Part shown: positions 12,709-15,088 of the stretch, one piece after another
Numbering within the stretch: the stretch's first letter is position 1
How the letters are laid out: each line of letters begins with the position of its first letter
NCBI GenBank assembly: GCA_938041945.1
Contig: CALISC010000072.1
Location: 1-15,088 of the forward strand
Direction: 5' to 3'
From: an uncultured Acholeplasmataceae bacterium
Lineage (GTDB): Bacteria; Bacillota_I; Bacilli_A; Acholeplasmatales; Acholeplasmataceae
DNA length: 15,088 bases
Translations under genes and position numbers: made by a program
The notes under the pieces: generated by a model
The model's input: the letters and a program-made list of their open reading frames with translations, nothing else
What the model was told of the DNA's origin: nothing
Databases searched by the model: none

Positions 12709-15088
12709 ATGTCAAAAAAACTTAGTTTTATGGTTTTATTTTTTATTTCCTTTTGTATTGTGCTTTTTTCACCTAAACAGGCTGTTGCAAAAGAATCTAA
12801 ATTCGTTGAAAAAACTTTCATTAAAACAGTAATTTACGAAGGTTTGCAATATGAAATGCACGCTGAAGGGATTTATCGTGAGTTTGACTTTAGTTTAGAC
12901 AATCCAGAAAAAGTTTCATTTGATGAATTAAAAAATGCTGTTAAAGTTTGGCTAAAAGACGCAAATACTGGCGAAAAATATATGGCTGAATCTGTTGAAT
13001 ATGCTAAACCTGAGAGTTTTGAAGAAAAGTTCTTCATGACTAACTTTAAACAAAGAAAAATGCGAGTTAGTTTACTTTGTGAGTTTAGCCGTCTTGCCGA
13101 TGAATTGGAAGTTAATTTAATTATCAATATTTTAGACAGAGAGAAACCAACAATAAATCAAATTAAGCCAATAGTTTTTACAGAACTTAAAAAAGATAGG
13201 CTGACAGATAAACAAATTGACGAAATCTTAAAACAACACTTTGTATTCAAAGACAATATTTCTACTAAATTGACAACGAAATTACTTGGTGCTGAAGATG
13301 TGCTACTAAATAAACCAGGCAAATACCCAATAGAAGTGTATTGCTTAGATGAAAACGAAAACAAAACAGTTTTAAAAACCTATATAGAAGTTAAAGACAT
13401 CGAGGCTCCTAAAATTGAGTTTAAAAAACCAACAGAACTGTTAACCACTGTTATCGGTGCTCCTTTTTTTGCTTTAAATCAATTTAATATTACTGACAAC
13501 AGTGGTGATGAACTCGATATTAAAGTGGAAGGTGAAAATAAGTTAAATAAAGTTGGTATACACGAACTTTCGGTGACAGCAACAGATAAAAGTGGAAACT
13601 CAACTACAAAGAAATTCATGGTTGAAGTTAAAGACACAGGAGTTGCAGAAATCACCTTTCCTTTTAAAGAACTGGCAAAAGAAGTACTATCACCAAGTTT
13701 AGACAACGAAAAAATAAAGACTGAGTACACAAATTTCATTGAAGAAATTTTAAAATCAGCCGTTGTTAAAGATAAAGTCTACAACCATGTTCTAAGCGAA
13801 TTAAACCTAGACATTAGCGAGGTTAACTTAAGCAAGGTTGGTAAATATAAAGTCACATTAAATGTCTTTAAACCAGGCACACAAGAAATTAGAGGTTCTA
13901 AGTCTTTTGTCTTAGAAGTTAAAGACACAACTAAGCCAACCATTGACCCCATTCAAACTAAGCAAGATAAAAACAACCAAGACTATGTACCTGTCCAGGT
14001 AAACTCTAAATTTAACTTAACTGACTTATTTGACATAAAAGACAACTATGACTTTAAAAGTGAACTTAAAACTACGATTGACAAAACTATTGACACTAAA
14101 GAACTCGGCAAATCATATCTAGTAGAAATCTCAGTTCAAGATAAAGCAGGCAATAAAATTTCAAAATCATACCTGCTAAAAGTTGTAGACTTACTTCCAC
14201 CTACTTTAGTAAAGCAACCAAGAAGTATCTTTTTAAATGTTGGTGAGAAGTTCCAAACAAGTAAGTATTTTTCATACCTGGATGACACTAAGGTGACTGA
14301 AAAACTATACGTAGACGGCGAAGAATATACCTTTAATTTCAATAAACCAGGTAAATATAGATGCGAACTAAAACTAACCGATGAATACGGAAACGAAACT
14401 ATTCATAATTTTGTCTGCGTGGTTGGCGACAATATTCCGCCAGTATTGGAATTAAAGTCAAACAGTTTAACTGTGAAGTTAAGAGAAACTAATCTGCTTG
14501 AAATTTTGCGTCAAAACATCGCGGGTATTTTTGACAACGTAGACAAATCAATCAATCCTAGCAAATGTCATATTGATGTATCCGGCGTGGACTTAGAAAA
14601 ATGTGACTACTACAAAGTATACTACACTGTAAAAGACAGTTCGGAAAACGCGGTTACTAAAGAACTTAGGCTTTTAGTTGACGACAAAACAAAACCTACG
14701 ATTAAAGAAACTAGTCCACTTGAAATTGACATTGTGACTTTGAAAAATAATCCAAGTCAAATTGATTACTTAAAAGGGCTTGAAATTGCCGATAACTCAG
14801 ACACTAAAAGCAACAGCAAACTAGAAATTTGGCACGAAACAATAGATGCCACTAAAAATAAAGAACTACCTAGAACTCTTTTATACACAGCAACTGATGA
14901 ACGTGGGAACGTGCAAACTTATGAACGCACAGTTATTTACAAAAATAGTGGTAGTAAACTTGGTAGTTTACCAACTGCTGTAAAAATTGCCATTACAGTT
15001 GGTATTTCTTTAGTTTTAATTAGCAGTATTTTTAGTTATTTTTACTTAAAAGTCTTAAAGTCTCATAAATTAAAAATACGCAAATCTG
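12709..15088 (+). CDS. Secreted, C-terminally membrane-anchored protein with repeated Ig-like modules (stop beyond window)
   Basis: The frame is open for 793 codons from ATG 12709, with GGAGG (12696-12700) eight bases before it. Residues 1-27 are a Sec signal peptide: basic start, hydrophobic core and an A-V-A cleavage site. After an N-terminal domain (28-145) come about six or seven beta-rich modules of 80-100 residues, marked by the linkers D-R-E-K-P-T-I (143), V-K-D-I-E-A-P-K-I (228), V-K-D-T-T-K-P-T-I (404), V-V-D-L-L-P-P-T-L (492), V-G-D-N-I-P-P-V-L (572) and V-D-D-K-T-K-P-T-I (657), plus recurring T-D-x-x-G-N motifs. This is the pattern of bacterial Ig-like/HYR/DUF5011 surface proteins. 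A hydrophobic segment (about 754-780) followed by a basic tail anchors it; no LPxTG motif is seen. It probably acts in adhesion or cell-surface structure; the ligand is unknown. The true stop must lie shortly beyond the edge. Confidence 0.87.
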   Translation, partial: MSKKLSFMVLFFISFCIVLFSPKQAVAKESKFVEKTFIKTVIYEGLQYEMHAEGIYREFDFSLDNPEKVSFDELKNAVKVWLKDANTGEKYMAESVEYAKPESFEEKFFMTNFKQRKMRVSLLCEFSRLADELEVNLIINILDREKPTINQIKPIVFTELKKDRLTDKQIDEILKQHFVFKDNISTKLTTKLLGAEDVLLNKPGKYPIEVYCLDENENKTVLKTYIEVKDIEAPKIEFKKPTELLTTVIGAPFFALNQFNITDNSGDELDIKVEGENKLNKVGIHELSVTATDKSGNSTTKKFMVEVKDTGVAEITFPFKELAKEVLSPSLDNEKIKTEYTNFIEEILKSAVVKDKVYNHVLSELNLDISEVNLSKVGKYKVTLNVFKPGTQEIRGSKSFVLEVKDTTKPTIDPIQTKQDKNNQDYVPVQVNSKFNLTDLFDIKDNYDFKSELKTTIDKTIDTKELGKSYLVEISVQDKAGNKISKSYLLKVVDLLPPTLVKQPRSIFLNVGEKFQTSKYFSYLDDTKVTEKLYVDGEEYTFNFNKPGKYRCELKLTDEYGNETIHNFVCVVGDNIPPVLELKSNSLTVKLRETNLLEILRQNIAGIFDNVDKSINPSKCHIDVSGVDLEKCDYYKVYYTVKDSSENAVTKELRLLVDDKTKPTIKETSPLEIDIVTLKNNPSQIDYLKGLEIADNSDTKSNSKLEIWHETIDATKNKELPRTLLYTATDERGNVQTYERTVIYKNSGSKLGSLPTAVKIAITVGISLVLISSIFSYFYLKVLKSHKLKIRKS

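Noticed and set aside
12873..14342. Minus-strand ORFs of 68-86 codons inside the Ig-like protein gene
   Set aside because: They are serine/leucine-rich shadows of the long plus-strand frame, which has a signal peptide, clear modules and a perfect ribosome site.

Overview
The window is AT-rich DNA from a low-GC Gram-positive lineage of the Bacillota/Mycoplasmatota type. Two lines of evidence support this. The order rny - ymdB - miaB is the Bacilli arrangement, and the peptide deformylase is of the Gram-positive form. TGA is used as a real stop (miaA ends in TGA inside an ATGA overlap with aroK) and tryptophan is encoded by TGG, so the code is the standard bacterial one and not the Mycoplasma/Spiroplasma code. 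A wall-poor relative with a small genome (Acholeplasma-, Izemoplasma- or RF39-like) would fit, but the lineage is an inference.

Layout: everything left of about 9.85 kb is on the minus strand and reads leftward; everything right of it is on the plus strand. From the divergent promoter region near 9.9 kb leftward come rny (RNase Y), a bidirectional-looking terminator, ymdB and miaB, then an unrecognised 671-residue tail-anchored protein with its own promoter and terminator, then the tightly packed miaA-aroK-aroQ group. A 320-bp non-coding stretch follows. The last unit is a two-gene accessory cassette: an AbrB-type DNA-binding protein with its own good promoter, and an AlbA_2/GHKL-type ATP-binding protein that runs off the left edge inside a run of NVPR tetrapeptide repeats.

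Rightward come def (peptide deformylase) and, 8 bp later, a DUF2779 protein that looks like a Cas4-type nuclease fused to a DnaQ-like exonuclease. A strong terminator follows. The last gene is a secreted, C-terminally membrane-anchored protein made of Ig-like modules, whose stop codon lies beyond the right edge.

Functional themes: RNA decay and signalling at the membrane (RNase Y, YmdB), tRNA A37 modification (MiaA makes i6A, MiaB makes ms2i6A), N-terminal protein maturation (Def), and two shikimate-pathway enzymes (AroK, AroQ). The least explained parts are the 671-residue protein between miaB and miaA (SAP/Rho-N-like repeats, acidic disordered middle, CxCxC cluster, C-terminal membrane anchor), the AbrB/AlbA_2 cassette with a GTGTGTT-rich upstream region, and the def-linked nuclease fusion. 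No CRISPR array, tRNA, rRNA or insertion sequence was seen.
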